Below, in pieces: positions 24,745 through 32,704 of a DNA stretch of 64,000 bases (position 1 is the stretch's first letter; the number at the start of each line of letters is the position of its first letter). A model generated the notes under the pieces. It made no database searches. It was not told the origin of the DNA and saw only the letters and a list, made by a program, of their open reading frames with translations. The stretch comes from SG-bin7 sp964498095 (lineage in GTDB: Bacteria > Bdellovibrionota > Bdellovibrionia > Bdellovibrionales > SG-bin7), in the NCBI GenBank assembly GCA_964498095.1, contig CAZCFY010000010.1, positions 102,224 through 166,223 on the forward strand. Reading direction: 5' to 3'. Made by a program: the position numbers and the translations under genes.

Positions 24745-26169
24745 CTACATTCGTTTCATATTTAAAATCGTATCAAACATTTCGTCGGCCACGCGTATCA
24801 AGCGGGCGCTGGCATCAAATGACTTTTGGAACTCAATCATTTTCGTCGCCTCTTCGTCGAGACTGACTCCCGAAATGCTGTCCCTTAAATTATTAAGTTG
24901 TGACACCATATTTTTTTGCGATTCAAATTTTGAGTTCGCGCGGTCAGCGGCAACGCCAATTTTCCCGACGAGAGAATTGTAATACTCGTCAAAAGTGCTG
25001 GTGCCGTCATCTAACAATTTTTGAAATTGCAGCTGACTCATTTCATTGGCCACACGATTATCACCGGCACCGCCGGGCATAGCGGCCGCTACAATTCGTC
25101 CGGGATCACGCGCCACATCTTCACTTAGCCGCAAGTTTTGCGCGGCATTTAATTGTTCTCCGACCGCAAAAAAATCGCCGCCCTGTTTTCCCCGTAAATC
25201 ATAACCCTTGCGATGAATTTCGTTTACCGAATTAGCGAAGCTATGGGCTAAATGGTCAACGTCATCAAGAGCATTTACAATAGTTTCGTTACGCACATTT
25301 AGCATGCCACCGATGTTTCCACCCGTAATTTCGTTTGTGATATTCATCGGATCCGTACCGGCGGTCGGCTGAAAGAAAATCCCTAGATGAACTTCCCCGC
25401 GTGGGCTGTGTGATTCCGTGGGAGCCACTTGAATTTTCGTGGCTTCCGTACTTGAAACTAAAAATGCCGAGTTACCAGCACGAATGGACACGCCACCCTT
25501 GTCACCTTCGACCGCTTTAATATTTATGATTTCACCGATTTTTTTTACCAACAGTTCGCGGCGGTCACGCTCATCGTTTGCCGTCGCTCCCGCGACCTCG
25601 ATTTGGGTGATTTTTTGATTTAATTCTGCAACTTCCTGGGTATATTCGTTGACCTTTTCGATTTCCGCGCGGATTTGCATATCGAGATCATTCTGAATTG
25701 TCTTTAGGTTTTGATTGACGCGCGCAAAGTCCTTGGTCAAGTGATCAGACGTGTCGCGCACCAGAGTTCGGGTGGCCATGCTTTCGGGGCTTGTCGAAAA
25801 TTCCCGGTAGGCATTAAAAAATTCGCCCATGGTTTTATTTAAACCCTTATTGACCTGCTCGTTATAAATTTGTTCCACCCGAGCTAAGGCGTCAGACCGC
25901 GACTGATGAAAGCCCATCAAGTTACCTTCGGCTGTAATCTGCTTTTCAAGATAAGGGTTGTTTATTCGGGTCACGGCTCCCGTGCGCGCCCCCATTCCAA
26001 TGCGCACCTGGCCCGAGTCGACAGGCACATTGGATTTAATTTCCACGCGCTGACGCGAATACCCCTCCGTCGACTTATTGGCAATGTTATGGCCCACAGT
26101 CTGCAGAGCCGTTTGGCTGTTTTGCAGCGAGCGCTTACCAACATCCATCATCGAGTGAATCTTTGACAA
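24745..26169 (-). CDS. flgK: Flagellar hook-filament junction protein FlgK (HAP1)
   Basis: 474 residues from a TTG start at 26169, supported by AGAGG 8 nt upstream; ATG codons at 26151 and 26148 are alternatives. The rod-type N-terminus SLQNSQTALQTVGHNIANKS with STEGYSRQRV and the C-terminus DEEATKMIEFQKSFDASARL are diagnostic for FlgK. The usual D2/D3 region is short. Its 5' end sits 3 bp after the flgN stop. Confidence 0.96.
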   Translation of the reverse strand: MSKIHSMMDVGKRSLQNSQTALQTVGHNIANKSTEGYSRQRVEIKSNVPVDSGQVRIGMGARTGAVTRINNPYLEKQITAEGNLMGFHQSRSDALARVEQIYNEQVNKGLNKTMGEFFNAYREFSTSPESMATRTLVRDTSDHLTKDFARVNQNLKTIQNDLDMQIRAEIEKVNEYTQEVAELNQKITQIEVAGATANDERDRRELLVKKIGEIINIKAVEGDKGGVSIRAGNSAFLVSSTEATKIQVAPTESHSPRGEVHLGIFFQPTAGTDPMNITNEITGGNIGGMLNVRNETIVNALDDVDHLAHSFANSVNEIHRKGYDLRGKQGGDFFAVGEQLNAAQNLRLSEDVARDPGRIVAAAMPGGAGDNRVANEMSQLQFQKLLDDGTSTFDEYYNSLVGKIGVAADRANSKFESQKNMVSQLNNLRDSISGVSLDEEATKMIEFQKSFDASARLIRVADEMFDTILNMKRM

Positions 26170-26172
26170 ACT

Positions 26173-26694
26173 CTATACCTCTCGGCGCACAAGCTTTCCG
26201 GCCTGAGCGTTTTTCTTAATGGAACTATCTTTTCTATAAGTCGTTTTATCGACAACCGCGTCGCGGATGGCATCCATCGCGCCTTGCACATGCGTTAGCG
26301 CCGAATGCACGAGGTCTTCATTATCCCGGTTGATTTCGTTGACGCGGCGGACTTGTAAATCAAGAACCGAATGTTGGTCCCGAAGCTTTGTGCCAAAACC
26401 CGGTGGAAGTTTCGCGGCGATCTCTAACAAGCGCGGCGCTTCGAAATTAGCACCTATGGTTTGCGCTAACTCGCGCGCGAGTTTAATTCGAATATTCTCT
26501 AAGGTCGCAAGCTTCATCAAAATTGTTTCTTTGGTTTGATTTGACTCATTAAGCTTTTCGATATCCGTACTAATGAGAATTTCACGTTCATTGTGAAGGT
26601 TTTCAATAAGCAGCGAATAAACTTTTATGATGTCATCAAGACAAAGAGTTAATTGCTGATAAGATTTCTCGGCGAGATTTGCAAACTGATCCAC
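26173..26694 (-). CDS. flgN: FlgN-type export chaperone for hook-filament junction proteins
   Basis: 173 residues, almost entirely helical (YQQLTLCLDDIIKVYSLLIE, then ERDILI-type pattern EREILISTDIEKLNESNQTK), matching FlgN, which binds FlgK and FlgL before export. Its position directly before flgK and after flgM is typical. The final 25 residues are basic and variable. Confidence 0.88.
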   Translation of the reverse strand: MDQFANLAEKSYQQLTLCLDDIIKVYSLLIENLHNEREILISTDIEKLNESNQTKETILMKLATLENIRIKLARELAQTIGANFEAPRLLEIAAKLPPGFGTKLRDQHSVLDLQVRRVNEINRDNEDLVHSALTHVQGAMDAIRDAVVDKTTYRKDSSIKKNAQAGKLVRREV

Positions 26695-26727
26695 GGTTTT
26701 CGTCCTTGAAAAAATGGATATCTAAAA

Positions 26728-27048
26728 TTACGAAATCAAATGCTCATCGACAAGTTTATCGGCGATGGCCTTAGCATCCGTTTTATATTTGCCCTCATCG
26801 ATCAACTTTTGAAAGTGCGCTACGCGCTCTTCGTTTACCGAATCCAAATTTGGCGTCGCGAGCTCACGAATTTTATTGGCCATTTGGGCTTTTTTCGAAA
26901 TATCAACTTTCGCCACATCATTTGGAACAGCGATATCTCCAAGCTCTTTATTTTTTGCGCCTTTGGCCGCATTTGTGCGCGTAATTTTCGCCGCATCCGA
27001 TGTGGCGGTGGTTGACGTGTTACCAACTTTTTTTGGATCGACCTTCAT
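26728..27048 (-). CDS. flgM: Anti-sigma-28 factor FlgM
   Basis: 106 residues from the ATG at 27048, chosen because GGGAGG stands 4 nt upstream; the longer frame starting at 27099 lacks a site. The N-terminus is disordered (Thr/Ala/Lys-rich), and the C-terminal half KVDISKKAQMANKIRELA ... VAHFQKLIDEGKYKTDAKAI ... LVDEHL follows FlgM. FlgM holds sigma-28 (FliA) inactive until it is exported through the finished hook. A 120-bp gap separates it from the flgJ-like gene, so it probably has its own promoter. Confidence 0.93.
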   Translation of the reverse strand: MKVDPKKVGNTSTTATSDAAKITRTNAAKGAKNKELGDIAVPNDVAKVDISKKAQMANKIRELATPNLDSVNEERVAHFQKLIDEGKYKTDAKAIADKLVDEHLIS

Positions 27049-27168
27049 GAGTCCTCCCAAGGAAGCTAAGTCATACCTCAAGGTAGCAAAAACTTCCAAT
27101 TATCTTTGTTTAGTGTATCACAATGGGACGCTTTTTACCTAGCTTATAGGGTTAAAATTACAGTGGTT

Positions 27169-27837
27169 CTAGCCTTTGACTGGACTATCCGGGTTAAGCG
27201 TCCACTCGATCAGTCCAGCCGAAGTTCCGAGCTTTTCGCCCGCCGCAACTTCCTTTCCAATGAGATCGCTTTCAGCGTCGCCCAAAAAACGCAGTAATGA
27301 ATTCATGCCGTTGGCGTGATTTATTTTAACCAATTGATTTTGATCCGGTGTCTTAAAACTCTGGGCTACTTTTCCCGACCATGGGCTATGCACGCTACCT
27401 TGTGGTCCTTGAATCTTAAAAGTAGTCCCCTGAGAATCACCACTTTTAAGTGACTTCATTTTTTCCGGGTTCACATTCGGAGCATTAGGACCCTTTGGAA
27501 TTCCTAACTGCGCGCCGTAGCGCTCAACGATTTGATCGTAAATGAGATTAGATATTCCAACGCCGCCCTTCACGCTTACCCATTGGTCGACATACTCGTC
27601 ATCGAGCTGCTCACGAAAAATTTTTTCGGCCATATTGGTTTTAATGATTTCCGACTCATTGACGGTCTTTCGCATTTGCCGGACCATCTCGCGCAGAAAC
27701 TGAGTTTCATACATCTGCGCTGCTTTCATGATCTTAGGATCACGCTGTTCGGCGGCTGTTTGAGGCTTCGGCGACTGTAGCGGCTGAGACTCCGCAGCCG
27801 GAGCTGGCATTTTAAGGCCGCCGATTTTGTTTAGCAC
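27169..27837 (-). CDS. flgJ: FlgJ-like rod-binding protein fused to a degenerate LytM/M23-like domain
   Basis: 222 residues from GTG at 27837 (an ATG at 27810 is the alternative). Residues 33-95 form the rod-binding domain of FlgJ (AAQMYETQFLREMVRQM, EKIFREQLDDEYVDQW). Instead of the glucosaminidase domain of enterobacterial FlgJ, the C-terminus (about 145-215: VHSPWSGKVAQSFKTPDQN, VKINHANGMNSLLRFLG, GKEVAAGEKLGTSAGLIEWTL) has the strand order of an M23/LytM peptidase. The zinc ligands are missing: the final H-x-H is replaced by IEW. It would be a rod cap/scaffold without own hydrolase activity. Confidence 0.82.
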   Translation of the reverse strand: MLNKIGGLKMPAPAAESQPLQSPKPQTAAEQRDPKIMKAAQMYETQFLREMVRQMRKTVNESEIIKTNMAEKIFREQLDDEYVDQWVSVKGGVGISNLIYDQIVERYGAQLGIPKGPNAPNVNPEKMKSLKSGDSQGTTFKIQGPQGSVHSPWSGKVAQSFKTPDQNQLVKINHANGMNSLLRFLGDAESDLIGKEVAAGEKLGTSAGLIEWTLNPDSPVKG

Positions 27838-28133
27838 AAAGCCTCGCCGGCCGTTCTAGATTTAAATTTCTCTCTTGAAAAAAAAGAGAGGGAAGATGAG
27901 CTAGAGTAATTCGTGCATCCTGCACTTTCACTCTTTAATTCCGGTCTACTGCCAATCCATGACTGGTGCTGAACCGTTGACTCTGTTTCCTGCCAGAAAC
28001 TTGAATCTAACCATCCTTGGTCACAATTCCCTAACTCATCATCCCCCGGATCCCAACACGTCCATGTGTTGGAAATAGTATTCCATATTATTAGTTTATA
28101 ATTTTTTTGTCTCATTTCGAAACTTTTTTTCAT
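27831..28133 (-). CDS. Possible small gene between flgI and flgJ
   Basis: A 100-codon frame exactly fills the 290-bp gap: its ATG overlaps the flgI stop (ATGA) and its TAA lies inside the first codons of the flgJ-like gene (GTGCTAA). The product would be polar, with six tryptophans in the central 50 residues (IIWNTISNTWTCWDP, GWLDSSFW, QSWIG), four cysteines and a Ser run. No family recognised, no signal peptide, and the ribosome binding site (GGGAG, 14 nt upstream) is badly placed. The tiling overlaps favour a gene; the odd composition argues against. If it is not coding, this gap contains nothing else recognisable. Confidence 0.35.
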   Translation of the reverse strand: MKKSFEMRQKNYKLIIWNTISNTWTCWDPGDDELGNCDQGWLDSSFWQETESTVQHQSWIGSRPELKSESAGCTNYSSSSSLSFFSREKFKSRTAGEALC

Positions 28134-29167
28134 AAAATCTCGAGATCTCCCTGTAAAGCCCCGACTGCCTTAATGTCCTGAATGATTGAAATCAGGTCCT
28201 TCGGAGAGACACCTAGACCATTTAGTGCCTTGACTAAACCACCCACACTCGCTTCGCCACTTAAAATTCCAACTTTGTCGCCCTCATCTTTTCCTCTTCC
28301 ACCAGCCGAGGCAGGCCCTCTGACACTGGCGCTGGCGCCGCCCACCTTCACGGTCAAATCCCCATGCGAAATTGCCACTTCGGAAATGCGAACTCCGCTG
28401 CCGATAACAACCGTTCCTGTGCGCTGATTAAGTATCACTTTTGCCTTCTGATCAGGAGTCACTTCCAAACTTTCAATGGTGGCGAGCATTTCAACGGTTT
28501 TTCCCTCGAAGCGCTGGGGAACTATGACGTCAATCGTAGAAGCGTCCTTGGCGACCGCATACTTACCGCTGAGATCCTGATTTATAACTTTGGTCACTCG
28601 TGCGGCCGTTGTGAAATCGGGATTATTTAAAGTCATGCGAAACATTTTTCGGGTCGTAAAATCAATCGAAACATCACGTTCAATAATCGCTCCATTAGGA
28701 ATTCTGCCAACGGTGTTATGAGAGGACCCTCCGCCATCACCAACAATGATAGGCCCCTGAGCCACGGCAAATATTTCCTGATTTGCCGCACGTAACGGAG
28801 TTTGAATTAGTGTTCCACCTTTTAAGCTACTCGCATCGCCAACCGCATTCACAGTAATATCAATATTATTTCCAGCCCGCGCGAATGCCGGCAATGTCGC
28901 CGTAATAATGACTGCGGCGACATTTTGACTGACAGTTTCTTTACCCAGCTTCATGCCTAGTTTGTCGAGCATGCGGGTAAAACTCTTTTCGGTAAACTCT
29001 GACTTACTGTCACCTGTCCCCGCTAACCCAACGACCACGCCATAGCCGACAAGTTGATTCTCGCGCACACCGCGAATATGCGCGATATCTTTTAGGCGCA
29101 CGGCTTGCGCCTCAAAGAGGGCGGCAATTATTAATACAAAGAGTATTGTAAATCGAATCAATTTCAC
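28130..29167 (-). CDS. flgI: Flagellar P-ring protein FlgI
   Basis: 345 residues with a signal peptide (about 1-22, EAQA|VR) and the conserved FlgI start RLKDIAHIRGVRENQLVGYG followed by GLAGTGDS, ending in ... GALQGDLEIL. It forms the P ring around the rod in the peptidoglycan layer. It begins 3 bp after the flgH stop and is part of the flgF-G-A-H-I-J run. Confidence 0.97.
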   Translation of the reverse strand: MKLIRFTILFVLIIAALFEAQAVRLKDIAHIRGVRENQLVGYGVVVGLAGTGDSKSEFTEKSFTRMLDKLGMKLGKETVSQNVAAVIITATLPAFARAGNNIDITVNAVGDASSLKGGTLIQTPLRAANQEIFAVAQGPIIVGDGGGSSHNTVGRIPNGAIIERDVSIDFTTRKMFRMTLNNPDFTTAARVTKVINQDLSGKYAVAKDASTIDVIVPQRFEGKTVEMLATIESLEVTPDQKAKVILNQRTGTVVIGSGVRISEVAISHGDLTVKVGGASASVRGPASAGGRGKDEGDKVGILSGEASVGGLVKALNGLGVSPKDLISIIQDIKAVGALQGDLEIL

Positions 29168-29170
29168 GGC

Positions 29171-29956
29171 CTAAATTCCTTTCTTCACGCTCACGACGTC
29201 ATAGACGGGCTCAAGCAAAGCCTGCGAGCTAACGCCTTCGTCGTTAAAGTCCTGCTCGCGTACAATTCCCGTAACTATGACCCGGAACTCGCGCTTGCCA
29301 ATCATAAAAGATTGCGAACCCTTAACGCGGTAATTTCCGTCAGACATCCTTTGCACAATTCGCGTGGGCACGGCATCCACACCCAAAGCATTCTCTTCAT
29401 CTTTTGGCGACTCCTGTTCCTTCGCCACAGTCGTATCCCTGGAATCTTTTCCGTCTTTACCTTTATTATCCTTGGCCGCAGTCTTTTCCTTTTCCGGTTC
29501 TTTCTTCTTTTCTTCCTTGTTCGCGTCAGCCGCTTCTGTTTCCGACGCTAAACGCCTTCCCGGGTTTTCTATTTTCTTGAGTAATTTTTTAATGACAGTA
29601 ATTTTAGTATCTACTTGCGTGCGCGCGGCCCCTTCTAGCTTAACCGCCAATAGGTCCCCGACCAACCGGACTATATTTTGGGAAAATAAATATGCGCCCT
29701 GCCCCTCCATTATCCACAGGCTACCCTCTTGCGCTCCGACTTTAGCTTCCGCCTCAAACTGGTCTCGTGTCATACGCATGTATTTTCTCTGTTCGCCCTT
29801 TTTGTAATTAGGCGTATCGCTAAAGCTTAAAGGTTTTTGTTGAGGAACATCGTCCGTCCAGCCATTGCCGCGCATAAAGTTTTTAAGCTTTATTCCGAAT
29901 GTGCCACAACCAGAGAGACTCACCATTAAAAAGCAAAGTAGTACGATTTTCTTCAC
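29171..29956 (-). CDS. flgH: Flagellar L-ring lipoprotein FlgH
   Basis: 261 residues with a lipoprotein signal (LSGC, Cys17). The C-terminal block (RIVQRMSDGNYRVKGSQSFM ... REFRVIVTGIVREQDF) is the conserved FlgH strand pattern. The middle is unusual: a long charged insertion rich in Lys/Glu (about 130-190, EEKKKEPEKEKTAAKDNKGK) that is not part of typical FlgH. It forms the L ring in the outer membrane. ATGA overlap with flgA. Confidence 0.88.
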   Translation of the reverse strand: MKKIVLLCFLMVSLSGCGTFGIKLKNFMRGNGWTDDVPQQKPLSFSDTPNYKKGEQRKYMRMTRDQFEAEAKVGAQEGSLWIMEGQGAYLFSQNIVRLVGDLLAVKLEGAARTQVDTKITVIKKLLKKIENPGRRLASETEAADANKEEKKKEPEKEKTAAKDNKGKDGKDSRDTTVAKEQESPKDEENALGVDAVPTRIVQRMSDGNYRVKGSQSFMIGKREFRVIVTGIVREQDFNDEGVSSQALLEPVYDVVSVKKGI

Positions 29957-30882
29957 TGTATTCTCACCACGCCGGGCGCCTCCACGATTGCCGATAATAT
30001 TGCTTTAGTGTTTGGATTTAAGATGCGAATGCGGTCACCCACTTCGCCCCTTTCTTGCGCAATTCCGTTTAAGGTAATCTGCAGCCATTCGTTTTCTGAA
30101 ATGATCCTTACAGCTTGACCGGCCTTAACCGGCAGTTCTTTGGCGAGATTTCCATAAGTAATTGGCTCGTTAACTGGCACGCCACGTGATATCTGGCGGC
30201 CCAAAAGATTTTTTCTCTCTGGAATCCCATCATTTAACAAGGTGATGTCCCGCAGCTCAAAATTGAAGTCATTTTCCGCCAAGCGCTCACCAATATTAAT
30301 ATTTCTTAACGCTACCGGAACATGTTTTAAAATTTTAACTTCGCCGTTAACGGAAAAGAGTTTTTCCCCAACCCTTAAGGATATGGAGAAGTTTCCCCGT
30401 GGTAGCTTTCCACCTGGAAAATCCACCATCCATGCCGCGTCCCCTCCCACGCCATTAAATTGCGGTAAGTTAAAGCGTGAAAATTTAAATTCGCATTCAC
30501 CGCAAAGCTTTTTAAATTCGGCTACGATTTTTTGCTTTACGTTTTCTTCGTCAAGCTTAAATGCCATGTTTTGAATTCGCACAACTGGCGGCACAGTAAC
30601 CTTAATTTTTTCGCCAATCTCGTTTTCAACGGCAATTAAACTCTTGCGTAAAATTTTTGAAATTTGAAATCCGGTTAAATTGCGTGTCGCGTTCGTGGGG
30701 ATCTGGATAATTTCTATATTGCCAATTCTTTGCAAATGCTCTTCATCAAGACCCGAGATCAGTGCAATATCCTTTAGCTTAACGCCTTCCTGCACTTCCA
30801 ACTTAGAAGTTCGCTGAACCTGAATTTCAGGATTTGCCAACGCCGAAAGTGAAAATAAGAGGCTACCCAACAGAACCAGCAC
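29953..30882 (-). CDS. flgA: Flagellar P-ring assembly chaperone FlgA
   Basis: 309 residues from GTG at 30882 with GAGG 7 nt upstream, straight after the flgG stop. Signal peptide (about 1-16), then a region with KLKDIALISGLDEEHLQRIG. The C-terminal SAF/ChapFlgA domain carries IGERLAENDF, LLGRQISRGVPVNEPI and the final NPNTKAILSAIVEAPGVVRI. It is a periplasmic chaperone needed for P-ring assembly, next to flgH and flgI. Confidence 0.93.
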   Translation of the reverse strand: MLVLLGSLLFSLSALANPEIQVQRTSKLEVQEGVKLKDIALISGLDEEHLQRIGNIEIIQIPTNATRNLTGFQISKILRKSLIAVENEIGEKIKVTVPPVVRIQNMAFKLDEENVKQKIVAEFKKLCGECEFKFSRFNLPQFNGVGGDAAWMVDFPGGKLPRGNFSISLRVGEKLFSVNGEVKILKHVPVALRNINIGERLAENDFNFELRDITLLNDGIPERKNLLGRQISRGVPVNEPITYGNLAKELPVKAGQAVRIISENEWLQITLNGIAQERGEVGDRIRILNPNTKAILSAIVEAPGVVRIQ

Positions 30883-30886
30883 CTGA

Positions 30887-31672
30887 TTACCTCAGTCCAT
30901 TAATATTTTGTAACATTTGGTCCGCGGCCTGAACGACTTTGGAATTCGTTTCGTAAGCACGTTGGGCGGCGATCATGTTTACCATTTCATCCACGATATT
31001 TACGTTACTGTTTTCTAACTGACCCTGGGCGAGAGTTCCCAGAGCATTTTCGCCAGGAACAGCTTGCTGCGGAAGACCGCTGGAATTAGACGGTAAAAAA
31101 AGATTTTTCCCAATCGCTTTTAACCCGGCGGGGTTTACAAAATTTACTAACTGAATTTGGCCAATCGTTTGGGGAGTCGTATTTTGATCAAGCGTTATAT
31201 TGACCTGCCCCTTGGCAGTAACTTCGACGCCACTGGCATTGGGCGGAATTACCATTTCAGGCTGTAACACGTAACCATTTTTGTCGACGATCCGGCCTTG
31301 AGAATCTTTTTTAAATGCACCGTCGCGTGTATAGGCAATTTGTCCATTGTCGGTCTCCACGGGAAAAAACCCCGGTCCTTCAATCTGCATATCCAAAGCG
31401 TTGTTAGTAATTTTAGGAGTACCAACGGCAAAATCTCTTTTGATGGCGCTGGTTTTTACGCCGAGCCCCGTCTGCACGCCCGTTGGCGAAAAGGAATTTG
31501 CGCCCGTAGCTGCTCCCGGTTCACGCAGGGTTTGGTACATGAGATCTTCGAATTCAGCCCGGGATTTCTTAAATCCAGAAGTGTTGATGTTGGCCATATT
31601 ATTGGCGATAACATCCATGTTTTGCTGTTGGGCGTTCATTCCAGTTGCGGCGGTATTTAAACTACGTAGCAC
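30887..31672 (-). CDS. flgG: Flagellar distal rod protein FlgG
   Basis: 261 residues, the length typical of FlgG. N-terminus SLNTAATGMNAQQQNMDVI with NNMANINTSGFKKSRAEFEDL, central GPGFFPVE, and C-terminus NSNVNIVDEMVNMIAAQRAYETNS-type ending in VVQAADQMLQNINGLR (shown in parts). It forms the distal rod. It lies 16 bp after flgF. Confidence 0.97.
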   Translation of the reverse strand: MLRSLNTAATGMNAQQQNMDVIANNMANINTSGFKKSRAEFEDLMYQTLREPGAATGANSFSPTGVQTGLGVKTSAIKRDFAVGTPKITNNALDMQIEGPGFFPVETDNGQIAYTRDGAFKKDSQGRIVDKNGYVLQPEMVIPPNASGVEVTAKGQVNITLDQNTTPQTIGQIQLVNFVNPAGLKAIGKNLFLPSNSSGLPQQAVPGENALGTLAQGQLENSNVNIVDEMVNMIAAQRAYETNSKVVQAADQMLQNINGLR

Positions 31673-31688
31673 TGTTTATCCCCCTCGT

Positions 31689-32498
31689 TTAACCTTTGGT
31701 TCTCGGAACTTCGTTATAAAGTTTTTCATCCAGCTGATCGAATGCCTTTATGGCCTTTTGTGAAGATTCAAATAAGCGGTTAGCTGCGATCATATCCGTC
31801 ATTTCTTGAACAATATTGATATTACTAGCCTCAAGATAGCCTTGGTGAATCTTGTATTCCCGCGCCGCTATGGGTGTGGCCGCAGTATTCGGACGCAAAG
31901 AAAATAATGAGTTTCCCTCTTTTCGTAAGACATCCTTTTCTTCAAAATTAACGACCGATATTTTTCCAAGATTTTCATCACGGTCATAAACTTCACCATT
32001 AAAGGAAACGGTCACGTTCGAATCGCGCACAGAAAAGGTACGTTGCGCCGGATCCCCAGCCCCACTTTTTAAAACCGGGTAGCCAGCCTGATTGACAAGA
32101 AGTCCTTGGCTATCTACCCGCATATTTCCCGAGCGCGAGTAGCGCACACCTTGCGGAGTAAGTACTTCTAAAAATCCTTCTCCTTCAATAGCGACATCCA
32201 GGCTATTGCCCGTGGTAAGAAGTGTCCCTTGCGAGAAGTCAGAGAAGGAGCCGCTCGCCTCGGCATACCCACGATCTGCGCCTTGCATGTCATAAAAAGA
32301 TTCGATTGACGCCGGTACGCGTGGCACATTTAGAGATGTTGGCAGTTTTTCGTAAGAAGAAAGATATTCACGAAATACAGTTTGATCTTTTTTAAATCCA
32401 GGCGTGTTTGAGTTAGCTAAGTTATTTGAAATATTATCTAGACGTTGGCTCTGCGCGATGGCGCCGCTTAATGCCGAGTAAATTCCTTTCGAACTCAT
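31689..32498 (-). CDS. flgF: Flagellar proximal rod protein FlgF
   Basis: 269 residues of the rod/hook family: DNISNNLANSNTPGFKKDQT near the N-terminus, EGEGFLEVLTPQGVRYSRSG in the centre and LEASNINIVQEMTDMIAANR at the C-terminus. Placed before flgG, it is best called FlgF, though FlgF/FlgG paralogues are hard to tell apart. GAGGTG stands 6 nt before the ATG. First gene of the rod/ring operon and directly downstream of a strong sigma-54-type promoter. Confidence 0.9.
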   Translation of the reverse strand: MSSKGIYSALSGAIAQSQRLDNISNNLANSNTPGFKKDQTVFREYLSSYEKLPTSLNVPRVPASIESFYDMQGADRGYAEASGSFSDFSQGTLLTTGNSLDVAIEGEGFLEVLTPQGVRYSRSGNMRVDSQGLLVNQAGYPVLKSGAGDPAQRTFSVRDSNVTVSFNGEVYDRDENLGKISVVNFEEKDVLRKEGNSLFSLRPNTAATPIAAREYKIHQGYLEASNINIVQEMTDMIAANRLFESSQKAIKAFDQLDEKLYNEVPRTKG

Positions 32499-32521
32499 GA
32501 CTTCACCTCGAACTCAAGTTG

Positions 32522-32537
32522 AGCAATCGACGTGCCA
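32522..32537 (-). promoter_or_regulatory. Sigma-54 promoter of the flgF operon
   Basis: On the minus strand the sequence TGGCACGTCGATTGCT is an exact match to the RpoN consensus TGGCACG-N4-TTGCW, with GG and GC 10 nt apart. Transcription would start near 32511, leaving a short leader that contains the flgF ribosome binding site. Confidence 0.8.
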
Positions 32538-32573
32538 ACAAGATTTCTGGATCAATGTCTGTGTTCAATTCCG

Positions 32574-32589
32574 TCACAATGCATTGTGA
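32574..32589. promoter_or_regulatory. 16-bp perfect palindrome upstream of the flgF promoter
   Basis: TCACAATGCATTGTGA is fully self-complementary and is centred about 70 bp upstream of the predicted flgF transcription start, a usual place for an enhancer-binding activator site of a sigma-54 promoter. The half-sites run opposite to the CRP consensus (TGTGA-N6-TCACA), so it is not a CRP site. Confidence 0.5.
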
Positions 32590-32704
32590 GGTTCTTCCGC
32601 TGCCAAAAAAATGACGTGTCGTCAAAATCCCTCACTTAGCCAAAGGGCTAGTTAAAGACAAGTATGATCGACCCCCTTTCATTTCGCCCGCATAATTGGA
32701 GTTA

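Noticed and set aside
32574..32589. CRP/FNR site reading of the palindrome
   Set aside because: Half-sites are in the opposite order (TCACA...TGTGA) to the consensus; kept as an operator of unknown protein.
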